Shown here in pieces: positions 44,512-53,145 of a stretch of 64,000 bases of DNA. Made by a program: the position numbers and the translations under genes. This stretch comes from Syntrophobotulus glycolicus DSM 8271 (GTDB taxonomy: Bacteria; Bacillota; Desulfitobacteriia; Desulfitobacteriales; Syntrophobotulaceae), in the NCBI RefSeq assembly GCF_000190635.1, contig NC_015172.1, positions 1,860,001 through 1,924,000 of the forward strand, given 5' to 3'. The notes beneath the pieces were generated by a model, which did not search any database, had not been told where the DNA came from, and saw only the letters and a list, made by a program, of their open reading frames with translations. Numbering within the stretch: the stretch's first letter is position 1; each line of letters starts with the position of its first letter.

Positions 44512-45753
44512 TTAACAAAAGTTTATCATATAGGAAGCAAAAAACTTGTCGTATTTTAAATTTTTTGATGATAATTTTTTTGAACAATAAGATAATAAAT
44601 AATAAAAAGAGCTGCCCGTTTGGGCAGCCGCTGAAGAATTCAAACCAGAATCTTTGATCATATTTTCTATAAAAATTCCATATCCTCTTGTTGAATCATT
44701 GACAAAAACGTGAGTGACCGCTCCGATCAGCTTTTGATTCTGAACAATAGGACTTCCGCTCATTCCCTGAACAATTCCGCCGCTTTGATCGAGAAGTTTG
44801 GGATCGGTTATTTTAATGATCAAATTTTTATTGTCATTTCTGTTGAGCATGATTTTTTCAATTTCAATATCAAATTCTTCTATTGTATTATTTTTTAAAA
44901 CCGTATAAATTTTAGCAGGACCCGGGATAATTTCCGATTTCAATCCCAGCAGGATTCCATCCTTATAGAATTTATTCGTAAATTTCCCTTCTAATGTGCC
45001 GTAAATTCCGCTTTCTGTATTTTTATTAATTTTACCGGAAAAATTTGAATTGATCATAAAAGTACCGATTTTTTCTCCTGGATCACCATTTTTACCCTTT
45101 TCAATGGAACTAATTGATGATTCAATCACCTTACCGTCTTTTAATTCGATTTTTTCATTGGTATCCATGTCAGTAATCACATGACCTAAGGCTCCGAATA
45201 TTTGTTGTTTTGGCTCAATAAAAGTTAATGTTCCTACCCCTGCTGCCTCATCTCTAATAAATAATCCAATACGGTTTCGATTTGTTTCGGAACAGAAAAC
45301 CGGAGAAATTTGTTTCTTCAGAATTTGATTTCCTCTTTTAATCGTAAAATTGATTGTCTTATTTTTTTGACATTGCTGATCAATTTCTTCAGAAACCTGT
45401 AAATCATTCTGGGCCTTTACCTCATTAATGCTTAAGATCATGTCTCCGATTTTTATCCCTGCGTTTTTTGCCGGAAATTTTTCTTTCCCACTGGAATCAA
45501 TAATAGGAGCATACCCAACAATTAAAACTCCATTGGTTCTTAAACTGATGCCAATGGATTGTCCTCCTGGTATTACTCGTAAATCAGATTGGATCGGCTG
45601 TTGGTTTTCATGGTTAAAAAAATCAAATAAAGAAAAAGAGATGGCAGATTGTGTAGATATTGAAGTCGGAAAACTCATTGAGATTCTGGGAGGCAGTGCT
45701 AAACTGGCACATAACAATACAAACAAAATGATTCTTCTTTTATATTTTTTCAT
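44512..45753 (-). CDS. spoIVB: SpoIVB peptidase (S55 family)
   Basis: 413 residues with an N-terminal membrane helix (IILFVLLCASLAL), a PDZ domain (KNAGIKIGDMILSINEV) and an S55 serine protease domain: His in ALGHVITD and the nucleophile in GMSGSPIV. SpoIVB is secreted from the forespore and triggers pro-sigmaK processing. The family-typical end GYGIFIENMIKDSG is followed by some 40 extra residues, and this tail is read through an intrinsic terminator at 44604-44628, so the native stop may be lost. The ATG at 45753 has GGAGG upstream. The gene is visibly richer in A+T than its neighbours. Confidence 0.9.
   Translation of the reverse strand: MKKYKRRIILFVLLCASLALPPRISMSFPTSISTQSAISFSLFDFFNHENQQPIQSDLRVIPGGQSIGISLRTNGVLIVGYAPIIDSSGKEKFPAKNAGIKIGDMILSINEVKAQNDLQVSEEIDQQCQKNKTINFTIKRGNQILKKQISPVFCSETNRNRIGLFIRDEAAGVGTLTFIEPKQQIFGALGHVITDMDTNEKIELKDGKVIESSISSIEKGKNGDPGEKIGTFMINSNFSGKINKNTESGIYGTLEGKFTNKFYKDGILLGLKSEIIPGPAKIYTVLKNNTIEEFDIEIEKIMLNRNDNKNLIIKITDPKLLDQSGGIVQGMSGSPIVQNQKLIGAVTHVFVNDSTRGYGIFIENMIKDSGLNSSAAAQTGSSFYYLLSYCSKKLSSKNLKYDKFFASYMINFC
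44604..44628 (-). terminator. Terminator inside the 3' end of the spoIVB frame
   Basis: GCTGCCC (44611-44617) pairs with GGGCAGC (44622-44628) around a 4-base loop; on the minus strand TC and TTTTT follow. It is a textbook intrinsic terminator placed about 95 bases before the stop codon of the spoIVB reading frame. Confidence 0.88.
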
Positions 45754-45980
45754 TTTGTTTAATCCTCCAGCTTTTTCCCTCCTCATCATAAATATGGTAT
45801 AATTCTGTAGAAATAAAATTTAGCCTAGATATAAATTCTCCTGAATTCAGTTGTTTCATTCTGTGAAATCATTTCTAACCTTTCTTGATATTAACGGTTC
45901 CTTTATTTTACATAAAAATTTTGTTCTTTTTTTCATCAGTCTTTTGGGTTTTAATGCTTTATATTGTGAGGAATAAAAAG

Positions 45981-46673
45981 TTGAGAAATAAATCTTTAAT
46001 CATCATTCTTATCGTATTCAATTGCTTTTTATTGGGCTGCGGCAAGGCCGCTGAAAATCAAAAACAGAGCCTTACTCATTCTTTTGAAAAAGATACCGAG
46101 GGCTGGTCCGGATATTTTTCCGCGAACTTAACCCTTCCCGTTTCAGCCGAAAATCATTCAAGTCTGGAATTTAAAAATGCGGCAATTCCCCTGCCTGATC
46201 AGAAGAAAAAAGCTCTCTTGCTGAGAGCGGACAGTTATCGCAATTCGATTTTTATGTATGTGCTGAAAAAAATTGATTCGTTTAAGCTCGAACCTGATAG
46301 TGTATATTCCGTCGCTTTAACTTTTGATCTCGCCACAAGTATGCCTGCAAATCTGCAAGAATACGGAGGGACTCCCGGGCAGACTATTTTTGTCAAAGCT
46401 GGTTTTCCCAACGCTAAGCCTGGCATTGTCACAAGTACGCAGCATCCCTTGATCGGTAATCTAAGCAATGAATATATTGAAAATCTGGAAAGCATCGGAA
46501 ATATCGCCAAAAGTAGTTCTTCGGATATGAGCTTTGAATTAAAACCTTTTCATTACCAGTCAACGGTGAAAACGGACGGTGAAGGGTCCTTCTGGATCAT
46601 CATTGGCGTTAATTCCCAGTTTGAAGTTCCTTTAGAGCTTTATATCAGCAATATCCGGATTAGTATTGATTAA
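45981..46673 (+). CDS. Lipoprotein of unknown function
   Basis: 230 residues. From the TTG at 45981 the protein has a compact lipoprotein signal (NKSLIIILIVFNCFLLGCG, Cys about 20); the GAGG before it, 9 bases away, supports that start over the longer frame from 45885. The mature part has a beta-sandwich look (SFEKDTEGWSGYFSAN, SVYSVALTFDLATS, SFWIIIGVNSQFEVPLELY), like carbohydrate-binding modules or surface lectin domains, but I cannot assign a family. It is divergent from spoIVB and convergent with the glycosylation operon. Confidence 0.6.
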   Translation: MRNKSLIIILIVFNCFLLGCGKAAENQKQSLTHSFEKDTEGWSGYFSANLTLPVSAENHSSLEFKNAAIPLPDQKKKALLLRADSYRNSIFMYVLKKIDSFKLEPDSVYSVALTFDLATSMPANLQEYGGTPGQTIFVKAGFPNAKPGIVTSTQHPLIGNLSNEYIENLESIGNIAKSSSSDMSFELKPFHYQSTVKTDGEGSFWIIIGVNSQFEVPLELYISNIRISID

Positions 46674-46684
46674 CAGCCGTCGGA

Positions 46685-47032
46685 TTATTTTAAAGAGACT
46701 AAATATGCTCCGATCAAGATCACAAAAATACCAACCATTCTGGTCGCAGGCAGGTGTTCCTTAAAGATAAAAAATGCAACCAAAGCTCCGCCGACATAAC
46801 ACAGACTTTGGAGAGGGTAAAGCAAAGAGAATTCCATTTTTGATAATAAGTATAGCCAGATCCCTGTAGCAATGACGTAGAGTACCAGCCCGGAAATAAT
46901 GTAAGGATTAAAAAAACACTTTACGATAGATTGCAGGCTGAACGTGATCTCTTCTGATCTTAGTCCCAATTTCCATAAGGTTTGACCGCTGACCAGCAAT
47001 ATGATATTCAGGAGAATGAGTAAAAACTTCAT
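46685..47032 (-). CDS. Small EamA/SMR-like transporter (possible lipid-sugar flippase)
   Basis: A 115-residue membrane protein with four helices in the small multidrug-resistance/ArnE-ArnF layout (YPLQSLCYVGGALVAFFIFKEHLP is the typical third-helix region). In glycosylation clusters such proteins are thought to flip undecaprenyl-phosphate-linked sugars. It begins 3 bases after the GT-C gene and ends the operon, which supports that role by context. Confidence 0.7.
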   Translation of the reverse strand: MKFLLILLNIILLVSGQTLWKLGLRSEEITFSLQSIVKCFFNPYIISGLVLYVIATGIWLYLLSKMEFSLLYPLQSLCYVGGALVAFFIFKEHLPATRMVGIFVILIGAYLVSLK

Positions 47033-47035
47033 GAT

Positions 47036-48328
47036 TTAACCTCTTGTGATATGATGATAATCAATTTTATTTTTAAACTTTGGTACGAATTGCCTGAAGA
47101 ATAGATAAAATTCAAAAAGCTGAAAGGCAGCAAAAGCGATAACCAATCCCATAATCGGATACATATAGCGCGGGAAAGCAAAGTAAATTAAGTGAATGGT
47201 ATTAAAGTATAAAATGATCAGGAACATCATCAGAGGATAAAAGTTCGTTTTGTTTTTCACAAGAGCACTAATCACGCCCAGCAGTCCCAAAAGAACAATG
47301 ATTCGGTGGTATTGACTGACCGCTTTATGGGAAACATTCAGTATCGGCCTGTCATAATAAGGATAATTCCAATTGCGATAGGTTTTTCCTACAGTATACC
47401 AATAGAGATAGTCCTTTTTTTGGTCGGGGAAATACAGTTTTAGTCTCTCAATTCCTGTCGCGAACTCTGTCTCATTCATCTTTATTTCGTTGTTTTCAAC
47501 CCGATAGCTCATGTAATCCTTTGATTGATCGTAATTGATATATGTCCCTTGTAAAAACGGATTGCCTGATGATTCGGTCAAAGGAATAAAGCGATCAAAC
47601 TCCAGATAGTTTCTTATCCACCATGGCGCCATGACAGCTGTAATAACTGTTAAAGTGATCAATGTGTATTTGATCATCTCCTGTATACGGTACCGGTAAA
47701 GCACCCACATCAATAAAACCAGAACGGGAAAAAGGGCAATTGTCGGTCGAAACAGACACGCTAATCCTAAAATCACCCCTCCCCCCATATAATATTTTGC
47801 CTTCTTTTCTTTCACTGCCCATAAAGTGAAATATAAAAGCAAGTAAAGCAAAAACTTAAATATCTCTTCTGTCAGGATTAACCCTGTATTAGAAATATTC
47901 GGAATATAGGCTCCTTCTATGACACAAGCCAAAAGTGCGATTTTGCTGTTGTTAAAAACATCCCTGATGAGAAAGAAGAAAATAAACAGACCTAAAAAGT
48001 GTAAAACCGCCTGAAATATTCTAAACCCGATAATTCCATGAGAAAATCCCAGCAACTTCATAAAAAAGGCTAAGATATAAGTAATTCCGGGCATAATAAA
48101 AACTGTCGGCTGATCAACACGCCCGTAAACAAGCGTCCCTTTCTCCAGAAAGAGTAAAGCACTGCGCAGATATTTGACATCGTCATTATTATCCAATGTA
48201 TTGATATCACCAAGTAAAAAATAATTGCCGTAACGAAAAATCATAGATAAGGATACAGCAAAAACGATCCCTGCCGTGAAAAGCAGACAAAGCTTTATCC
48301 ACATTTTTTCATCTTTTAAATTGAACAT
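47036..48328 (-). CDS. GT-C glycosyltransferase (ArnT/PMT-like)
   Basis: A 430-residue polytopic membrane protein with about eleven helices. The first extracytoplasmic loop carries the Asp pair of GT-C enzymes (LDNNDDVKYLRS). Further conserved features are GLACLFRPTIALFPVL and PWWIRNYLEFDRF. Such enzymes use a polyprenyl-phosphate sugar to glycosylate proteins or wall polymers outside the membrane. It follows GT2 and DUF2304 genes that would make and support the lipid-linked donor. The acceptor is unknown. The SD is GAGGT. Confidence 0.8.
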   Translation of the reverse strand: MFNLKDEKMWIKLCLLFTAGIVFAVSLSMIFRYGNYFLLGDINTLDNNDDVKYLRSALLFLEKGTLVYGRVDQPTVFIMPGITYILAFFMKLLGFSHGIIGFRIFQAVLHFLGLFIFFFLIRDVFNNSKIALLACVIEGAYIPNISNTGLILTEEIFKFLLYLLLYFTLWAVKEKKAKYYMGGGVILGLACLFRPTIALFPVLVLLMWVLYRYRIQEMIKYTLITLTVITAVMAPWWIRNYLEFDRFIPLTESSGNPFLQGTYINYDQSKDYMSYRVENNEIKMNETEFATGIERLKLYFPDQKKDYLYWYTVGKTYRNWNYPYYDRPILNVSHKAVSQYHRIIVLLGLLGVISALVKNKTNFYPLMMFLIILYFNTIHLIYFAFPRYMYPIMGLVIAFAAFQLFEFYLFFRQFVPKFKNKIDYHHITRG

Positions 48329-48363
48329 GTTTACCTCTTGAACATCAATGGAAAAAATTCATG

Positions 48364-48732
48364 TTAGCGTTTGGAAAATAAACGCGACTGACCGATCTCT
48401 TGTTTGATCAAAGCAATCTCCTGAGATAATCTGGTTATTTTCTCCGCTTGTTTGGAAATTAATACGGTCAGATAAAGATTATAAACAATCACAGAAATCA
48501 AGCCAAAAAGAAATAAAAAAGATGGAGGGTTTTTAATCCCCAGCCATAATGAGATTTTATTTATGATATTGGGAGTACTTGATAAGATCAGGATCGTTGT
48601 GCTCGTGATGATCCATATTAAGGAGTATTTTTCCTGTAATTTTTTTTTATTGACCAGTCTGACGACCAAAACCAGGAAAATTATGCTGAATATGATTGAG
48701 ATAGTGTAAACATTGATATTCTCAAGAAACAT
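48364..48732 (-). CDS. DUF2304 membrane protein
   Basis: 122 residues with three helices (ISIIFSIIFLVLVVRLV, SLIWIITSTTILILSS, FLFLFGLISVIVYNLY) and a C-terminal coiled coil (QAEKITRLSQEIALIKQEIG). The YSLIWIITS block is characteristic of DUF2304, a family regularly found beside DPM1-like GT2 genes. It begins 4 bases after the GT2 gene. It probably anchors or regulates the GT2 enzyme at the membrane (inference). Confidence 0.75.
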   Translation of the reverse strand: MFLENINVYTISIIFSIIFLVLVVRLVNKKKLQEKYSLIWIITSTTILILSSTPNIINKISLWLGIKNPPSFLFLFGLISVIVYNLYLTVLISKQAEKITRLSQEIALIKQEIGQSRLFSKR

Positions 48733-48736
48733 CGCA

Positions 48737-49447
48737 CTAATTTACCTCGACCTTTTCATTCGTTCGGATCAATTCTAAAAATATCGATAGACTTACTTTC
48801 AGCATATAATAGATTGACCGGATAGGCGTGATGGAGGATTTGCCGTTTAATCTCTGATTCATTTCCACAGGTACTTCCATCATTCTGAACCTGTTTTTAT
48901 ATAGCTTGATCAAAACATCAACTTCCGGATAGTCGGTTGGATAAGATTCGGAAAAATAATGAATGACTTTTTTATTGACGGCTCTAAATCCTGAAGTCGT
49001 ATCCGTAATCTTTTGTTTGATCAAGAAACTGACCAGACCTGAAAAAAAGGTGATTCCCATTTTTCGAAATAATGAGGACTTATACTGGGTGCGGTTAACA
49101 AATCTTGAACCGATAACCATGTCGGCCCGGCCGGCTGCTATCGGTCCGATAAGTTTCTCCACATATTCGGGATTATGCTGACCATCCCCGTCAATTTGAA
49201 TAGCGATATCATAATCATGCTGTTTGGCATATAAAAAACCGGTTTGCATTGCTCCTCCAATACCGAGATTAAAAGGCAAATTAATCACTCTTGCTCCGGA
49301 AGCGGCCGCTCTTAAATCAGTATTATCCTTAGACCCGTCATTAATCACGATAATTTCACTTTCAGGCAGACATTGAAAAACCCGTTCTAGGACACCGGCT
49401 ATTGATTTTTCCTCATTATAGGCAGGAATAATGATTAGCGTTCTCAA
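48737..49447 (-). CDS. Family 2 glycosyltransferase (polyprenyl-phosphate sugar synthase type)
   Basis: 236 residues of a GT-A enzyme: IIIPAYNEEKSIAGVLE, INDGSKDNT, the metal-binding IQIDGDGQHNPEYV (D-x-D region) and GSRFVNRTQ. It resembles dolichol-phosphate mannosyltransferase (DPM1) without added membrane helices, so it likely transfers a hexose from a nucleotide sugar to undecaprenyl phosphate. First gene of a four-gene glycosylation operon. Confidence 0.82.
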   Translation of the reverse strand: MRTLIIIPAYNEEKSIAGVLERVFQCLPESEIIVINDGSKDNTDLRAAASGARVINLPFNLGIGGAMQTGFLYAKQHDYDIAIQIDGDGQHNPEYVEKLIGPIAAGRADMVIGSRFVNRTQYKSSLFRKMGITFFSGLVSFLIKQKITDTTSGFRAVNKKVIHYFSESYPTDYPEVDVLIKLYKNRFRMMEVPVEMNQRLNGKSSITPIRSIYYMLKVSLSIFLELIRTNEKVEVN

Positions 49448-49625
49448 ATTGACACCTCTCCATTTTGTCAGATAAGATCAACTCAGATTCATTTTGGAGG
49501 AAATCTGTTCTTTTTTTTCAATGTACAGGGGTTACACATCCAGTGATCATTCTGAAATTCCTGTCATTATTTCTATTTTACTACAAAATAGATAATAAGT
49601 GTTAGCATTAATTGAGAAACACCGG

Positions 49626-51290
49626 CTATAGCTTATTCTGTTTACGCAATTCATCGGCGAGATTTATTGCGATCTCTTCCCCGCCAAGCATTCTGGCAAA
49701 CTCTTTTACTCTCTGCTCTTCATTGAGCAAGCTCACTTGCGTGACCGTACGTCCATCGAGGACCATTTTACTCAGGGCATATTGTTTTTGGGCCGCACTT
49801 GCCAGCAAGGCCGAATGCGTAATACAGATCACCTGTCTGGCTTGGGCGATTGCCGAAAGCTTTTCAGCTACCTTTTGAATTGTTCTGCCTCCTACACCGC
49901 TGTCAACTTCATCAAAGATAAACGTGTCAACCGTTTCTACCTTGGACATCAGACTTTTAAAGGCCAGCATCAAACGGGCCATCTCTCCGCCGGAAGCGAC
50001 TTTAGCCAACTGTTTGGGCGGTTCTCCGTAATTTGCCGAAAAATAAAATTCGATTTCCTCCGCACCCTCTAAAGCAGGTTCGGTTACCGGGGTGAAAATG
50101 ACTTCTATTCTGGCGTTTTCCATCCCTAGGTCGGCCAGTTCCCTGGCAAGCCCTTTTTCGATTTTATCGGCTTGCATACCCCTGTAAAGAGTTAAGGTTT
50201 CGGCCAGATCATTATAATCCTGAAGAGCATCCTTCTTTTCCCGCAGCATATTCTTTTTATCATCCTGGATTTTCATCAGCTCATCCAGTTCTGCTTGCAT
50301 CTTATCTTTGCTGTCAAGTACGCTCTCAATATCCAAACCATATTTTCTCAGCTTGTGCAGCTCAAAAAGCCTGTCTTCAAGATATTCCAGCTTTCCTTGT
50401 TCAAAATCCAGCTGATCCTGATAATTCCTCAGCTGATTGATCAGATCCTCCAGATTATAATAGATGGAATCCAGCTGACCGGAGATTTCCTGACATTGTG
50501 GGTCAAGCAAGGACAATTCCTGAAGATTCTTATTCGCTGCCCCCAAAAGGTCAAAGGAGGAGCTGCCATTTTTGGAGCTGTACAGTTTCTCATAGGCTCC
50601 AACGGCAAGATTAATGATTTTTTCAGCATTTTGCAGGAATTTTTTTTCCTGTTCCAGTTCCTGATCTTCGCCTGGTTTAGGATCGACCTTGTCGATTTCC
50701 TCGATTTGGAAACGCAAAAGTTCCGCCCGCTTTTCCAGATCCCTTTCAGAACGCAGCAGTTCTCTCTCCTGACTAAGAATACTTTTATACTTTTGGGCTG
50801 CTTCTTTTACCTTTTTCACTGAAGAAAGATGTTCTTCCCCACCGAATTTGTCCAGCAGCTCCATATGAGAATCATTTCTCAACAAAGACTGATGCTCCAT
50901 CTGCCCATGGATATCCACCAAGCCCTGACAAAAGGTTTTATAGAGAGTAAGCGGCACGATCCGGCCCTGTACTCTGCACAGATTTCTTCCCTGGTTGCTG
51001 ATCTCCCGCGCTAAAAACAATAAACCGTCATCAAGCGGGTATCCTTCATCAATCAGCATTTCAGCTGTACTTTCAGGGATATTGCTGAAAATTCCCTCGA
51101 CACTGGCCTTTTCCAATCCATGCCGTATATAATCCGTGGTTGCCCTTCCCCCTAACAAGACGCCCAGGGCATCCACCAGCATAGATTTTCCGGCTCCTGT
51201 TTCTCCCGTGAATGCGGTAAGGCCTGATTCCAGATTCAGGCTGATCTGATCCATCAGTCCAAAATTTTCAATTCTAAATTCAATCAGCAT
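49626..51290 (-). CDS. recN: DNA repair protein RecN
   Basis: A 554-residue SMC-like ATPase. Walker A FTGETGAGKSMLVDAL is at residues 28-43; two coiled coils (about 150-230 and 300-370) flank the hinge; signature VASGGEMARLMLAFK and Walker B FIFDEVDSGVGG follow. It binds broken DNA ends and tethers them for recombination. It is downstream of argR, the canonical order, but separated from spoIVB by the glycosylation module. Confidence 0.95.
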   Translation of the reverse strand: MLIEFRIENFGLMDQISLNLESGLTAFTGETGAGKSMLVDALGVLLGGRATTDYIRHGLEKASVEGIFSNIPESTAEMLIDEGYPLDDGLLFLAREISNQGRNLCRVQGRIVPLTLYKTFCQGLVDIHGQMEHQSLLRNDSHMELLDKFGGEEHLSSVKKVKEAAQKYKSILSQERELLRSERDLEKRAELLRFQIEEIDKVDPKPGEDQELEQEKKFLQNAEKIINLAVGAYEKLYSSKNGSSSFDLLGAANKNLQELSLLDPQCQEISGQLDSIYYNLEDLINQLRNYQDQLDFEQGKLEYLEDRLFELHKLRKYGLDIESVLDSKDKMQAELDELMKIQDDKKNMLREKKDALQDYNDLAETLTLYRGMQADKIEKGLARELADLGMENARIEVIFTPVTEPALEGAEEIEFYFSANYGEPPKQLAKVASGGEMARLMLAFKSLMSKVETVDTFIFDEVDSGVGGRTIQKVAEKLSAIAQARQVICITHSALLASAAQKQYALSKMVLDGRTVTQVSLLNEEQRVKEFARMLGGEEIAINLADELRKQNKL

Positions 51291-51298
51291 TTTTCCAC

Positions 51299-51751
51299 CT
51301 ACTTTTGGAGCTTAGTAAGACGGTCCATGATTTCTGTTATGTTCTCTATTGGTTTGACAACCAAAATAATCGTGTCATCCCCGGCTACAGAACCAATGAT
51401 TTCTTTCCAGTTTACATTATCCAGCAGTAAGGCCAGAGCCTGTGCATTCCCGGGAATCGTCCTGACCACCACCAGGTTTTCACTGAAATCATATGCCGTG
51501 ACGACTTCCTTGAACATCCTTTTCAAACGGTCATGATAGCTGGTGGGATGAACCTCTCCTGAAACTGAGTAGCGGTAATCTTCATTATTTATCGGTATTT
51601 TAACCAGGCCCATCTCCTTGATATCGCGGGAAATCGTTGCCTGTGTAACCTGAAAACCTTCCTGTGTCAGTCTTTCTGCAAGTTCTTCCTGAGTCCTGAT
51701 CAACTCATTGGTGATTAATTCTTGTATTTTAGCCTGCCGTCTGGTTTTCAT
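51299..51751 (-). CDS. argR: Arginine repressor ArgR/AhrC
   Basis: 150 residues. The N-terminal winged helix (AKIQELITNELIRTQEELAERL, TQATISRDIKEMGLVKI) binds ARG boxes. The C-terminal hexamerisation domain binds arginine (VRTIPGNAQALALLLDN, GSVAGDDTIILVV). It regulates arginine biosynthesis and catabolism. Its ATG follows AGGAGG and overlaps the mnmM end by 23 bases. The argR-recN pairing is ancient and conserved. Confidence 0.95.
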   Translation of the reverse strand: MKTRRQAKIQELITNELIRTQEELAERLTQEGFQVTQATISRDIKEMGLVKIPINNEDYRYSVSGEVHPTSYHDRLKRMFKEVVTAYDFSENLVVVRTIPGNAQALALLLDNVNWKEIIGSVAGDDTIILVVKPIENITEIMDRLTKLQK

Positions 51752-52331
51752 CTCTAATCCTCCTGTTTTTCTGAATCATGATCCAGTAAGGCGAATCTGC
51801 TTTTTGATTGGTGTGGGTCCCTTGCAAAACACTATAGACTTTCCCCGGAAGGGAAGCGGTAAAAACATTCAAAGCCGCAGCTTCCTCTTCTCCGCCCCTA
51901 TGCCCCCGGTAGACTGTGATAGAGACTGCTCCTTTAACAGCCAGGAGCTCCAGACAACCTTTGATGGCCTCAATTGTTGATTCAGCATTGGTTACAGTCT
52001 GATGGTCGCTTCCGGGTAAGAATCCCAAATTAAATACGGCTGCTTTAATCTCTGTTTTAATCCATTCTCTCAAATCCGCGTGATCAGCCTGCAAAACTTC
52101 TACCCGTTTGAGCAGGCCTTCATCCTGAAGGAGTTTCTTGGTCGCCTCAACGGCTTTATCCTGGATATCAAAAGCATAGACTTTGCCCCGGGGACCCACT
52201 AACCGGGCCAGAAAAAGTGTATCTCTTCCCAGACCGGCAGTACAATCCAGGACGAGGTCCCCTTCGCTGATCATGCTGCTTAAAAAAATTTTGGGAAGAT
52301 GCTGAATATTTTCCAGCCCTCGATTACTCAT
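51729..52331 (-). CDS. mnmM: Class I SAM methyltransferase (MnmM/YtqB family)
   Basis: A 200-residue Rossmann methyltransferase: motif I DCTAGLGRDTLFLA (SAM loop), YAFDIQ after it, and FNLGFLPGSDH for the active site, the pattern of the YtqB/rRNA_methylase family. B. subtilis YtqB (MnmM) methylates 5-aminomethyl-2-thiouridine at the tRNA wobble position; that role is taken from family knowledge. The ATG at 52331 overlaps the nadK stop by 8 bases. Confidence 0.8.
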   Translation of the reverse strand: MSNRGLENIQHLPKIFLSSMISEGDLVLDCTAGLGRDTLFLARLVGPRGKVYAFDIQDKAVEATKKLLQDEGLLKRVEVLQADHADLREWIKTEIKAAVFNLGFLPGSDHQTVTNAESTIEAIKGCLELLAVKGAVSITVYRGHRGGEEEAAALNVFTASLPGKVYSVLQGTHTNQKADSPYWIMIQKNRRIRDENQTAG

Positions 52332-53139
52332 GCCAGCGGTCCCTGAGCTTTTCCCGGACAATCCTGGCAAAGGGACGGCCCCCTAATCTGATTAGCCTGG
52401 CTTTAAGAGGGGATGTTGTGATCCCTAACGTTTCTCCCGGGTACATCTGGATAGAATGTTTTCCGTCAAAAGTCAGATGACATTCGTGACCGCTTGTCAG
52501 GATAACATCTATTTTTTCATGATGGGAAACAACCATTGGCCTTGAAGACAAGGCGTGGGCAGCCAGTGGAGTGATCAGGATGGCCTCAACCTCCGGACTG
52601 ACAACCGGCCCCCCCGCAGACAAAGAATAGGCTGTCGAACCTGTTGAGGTTGCGATAATCAGACCGTCAGAAGGAGGACTGGCTATAGGCTCATTGGACA
52701 GCTTGACTTGTAAGGTAACCAGCGCATCTCTGTTCTCACGTAAAAATACGACATCATTGAGAACAGTAAATTCCATCTTTTCATCTTTTCTTACCAAAAA
52801 GGATGAAAGCATAAGCCGTTCTTCCACAACATATTTTTTGGCCAATACCTTTTGCAAGGATGTGTACAAATCATTCTTTTCTACTTCGCAGAGAAAACCA
52901 AGCTTGCCGTAATTGACTCCTAGAACGGGGATTTGATATGGAGCCGCTTCCCGGGCCGATTCCAGAACCGTTCCGTCCCCCCCAAGGGAAACAATGAATT
53001 CTACATGCTCATCTTTCTGCTGGTTCCAATCAATTACACATTCCCAATCATGGGCATTAAACCAGTTGATTAACTGAGGAATCAGAATTTCGGCATCCAG
53101 TTTGCTCCGATTAATCCATAGCCCCGCTTTTTTGCCCAT
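52324..53139 (-). CDS. nadK: NAD kinase
   Basis: 271 residues phosphorylating NAD to NADP. SLGGDGTVLES is the GGDGT motif, LNDVVF the catalytic block, and TSTGSTAYSLSAGGP the conserved NAD-binding region. Both usual halves are present with normal length. It lies between tlyA (6-base gap) and mnmM, within the conserved recN-argR-tlyA-dxs set. Confidence 0.95.
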   Translation of the reverse strand: MGKKAGLWINRSKLDAEILIPQLINWFNAHDWECVIDWNQQKDEHVEFIVSLGGDGTVLESAREAAPYQIPVLGVNYGKLGFLCEVEKNDLYTSLQKVLAKKYVVEERLMLSSFLVRKDEKMEFTVLNDVVFLRENRDALVTLQVKLSNEPIASPPSDGLIIATSTGSTAYSLSAGGPVVSPEVEAILITPLAAHALSSRPMVVSHHEKIDVILTSGHECHLTFDGKHSIQMYPGETLGITTSPLKARLIRLGGRPFARIVREKLRDRWHE

Positions 53140-53145
53140 CCGTTT

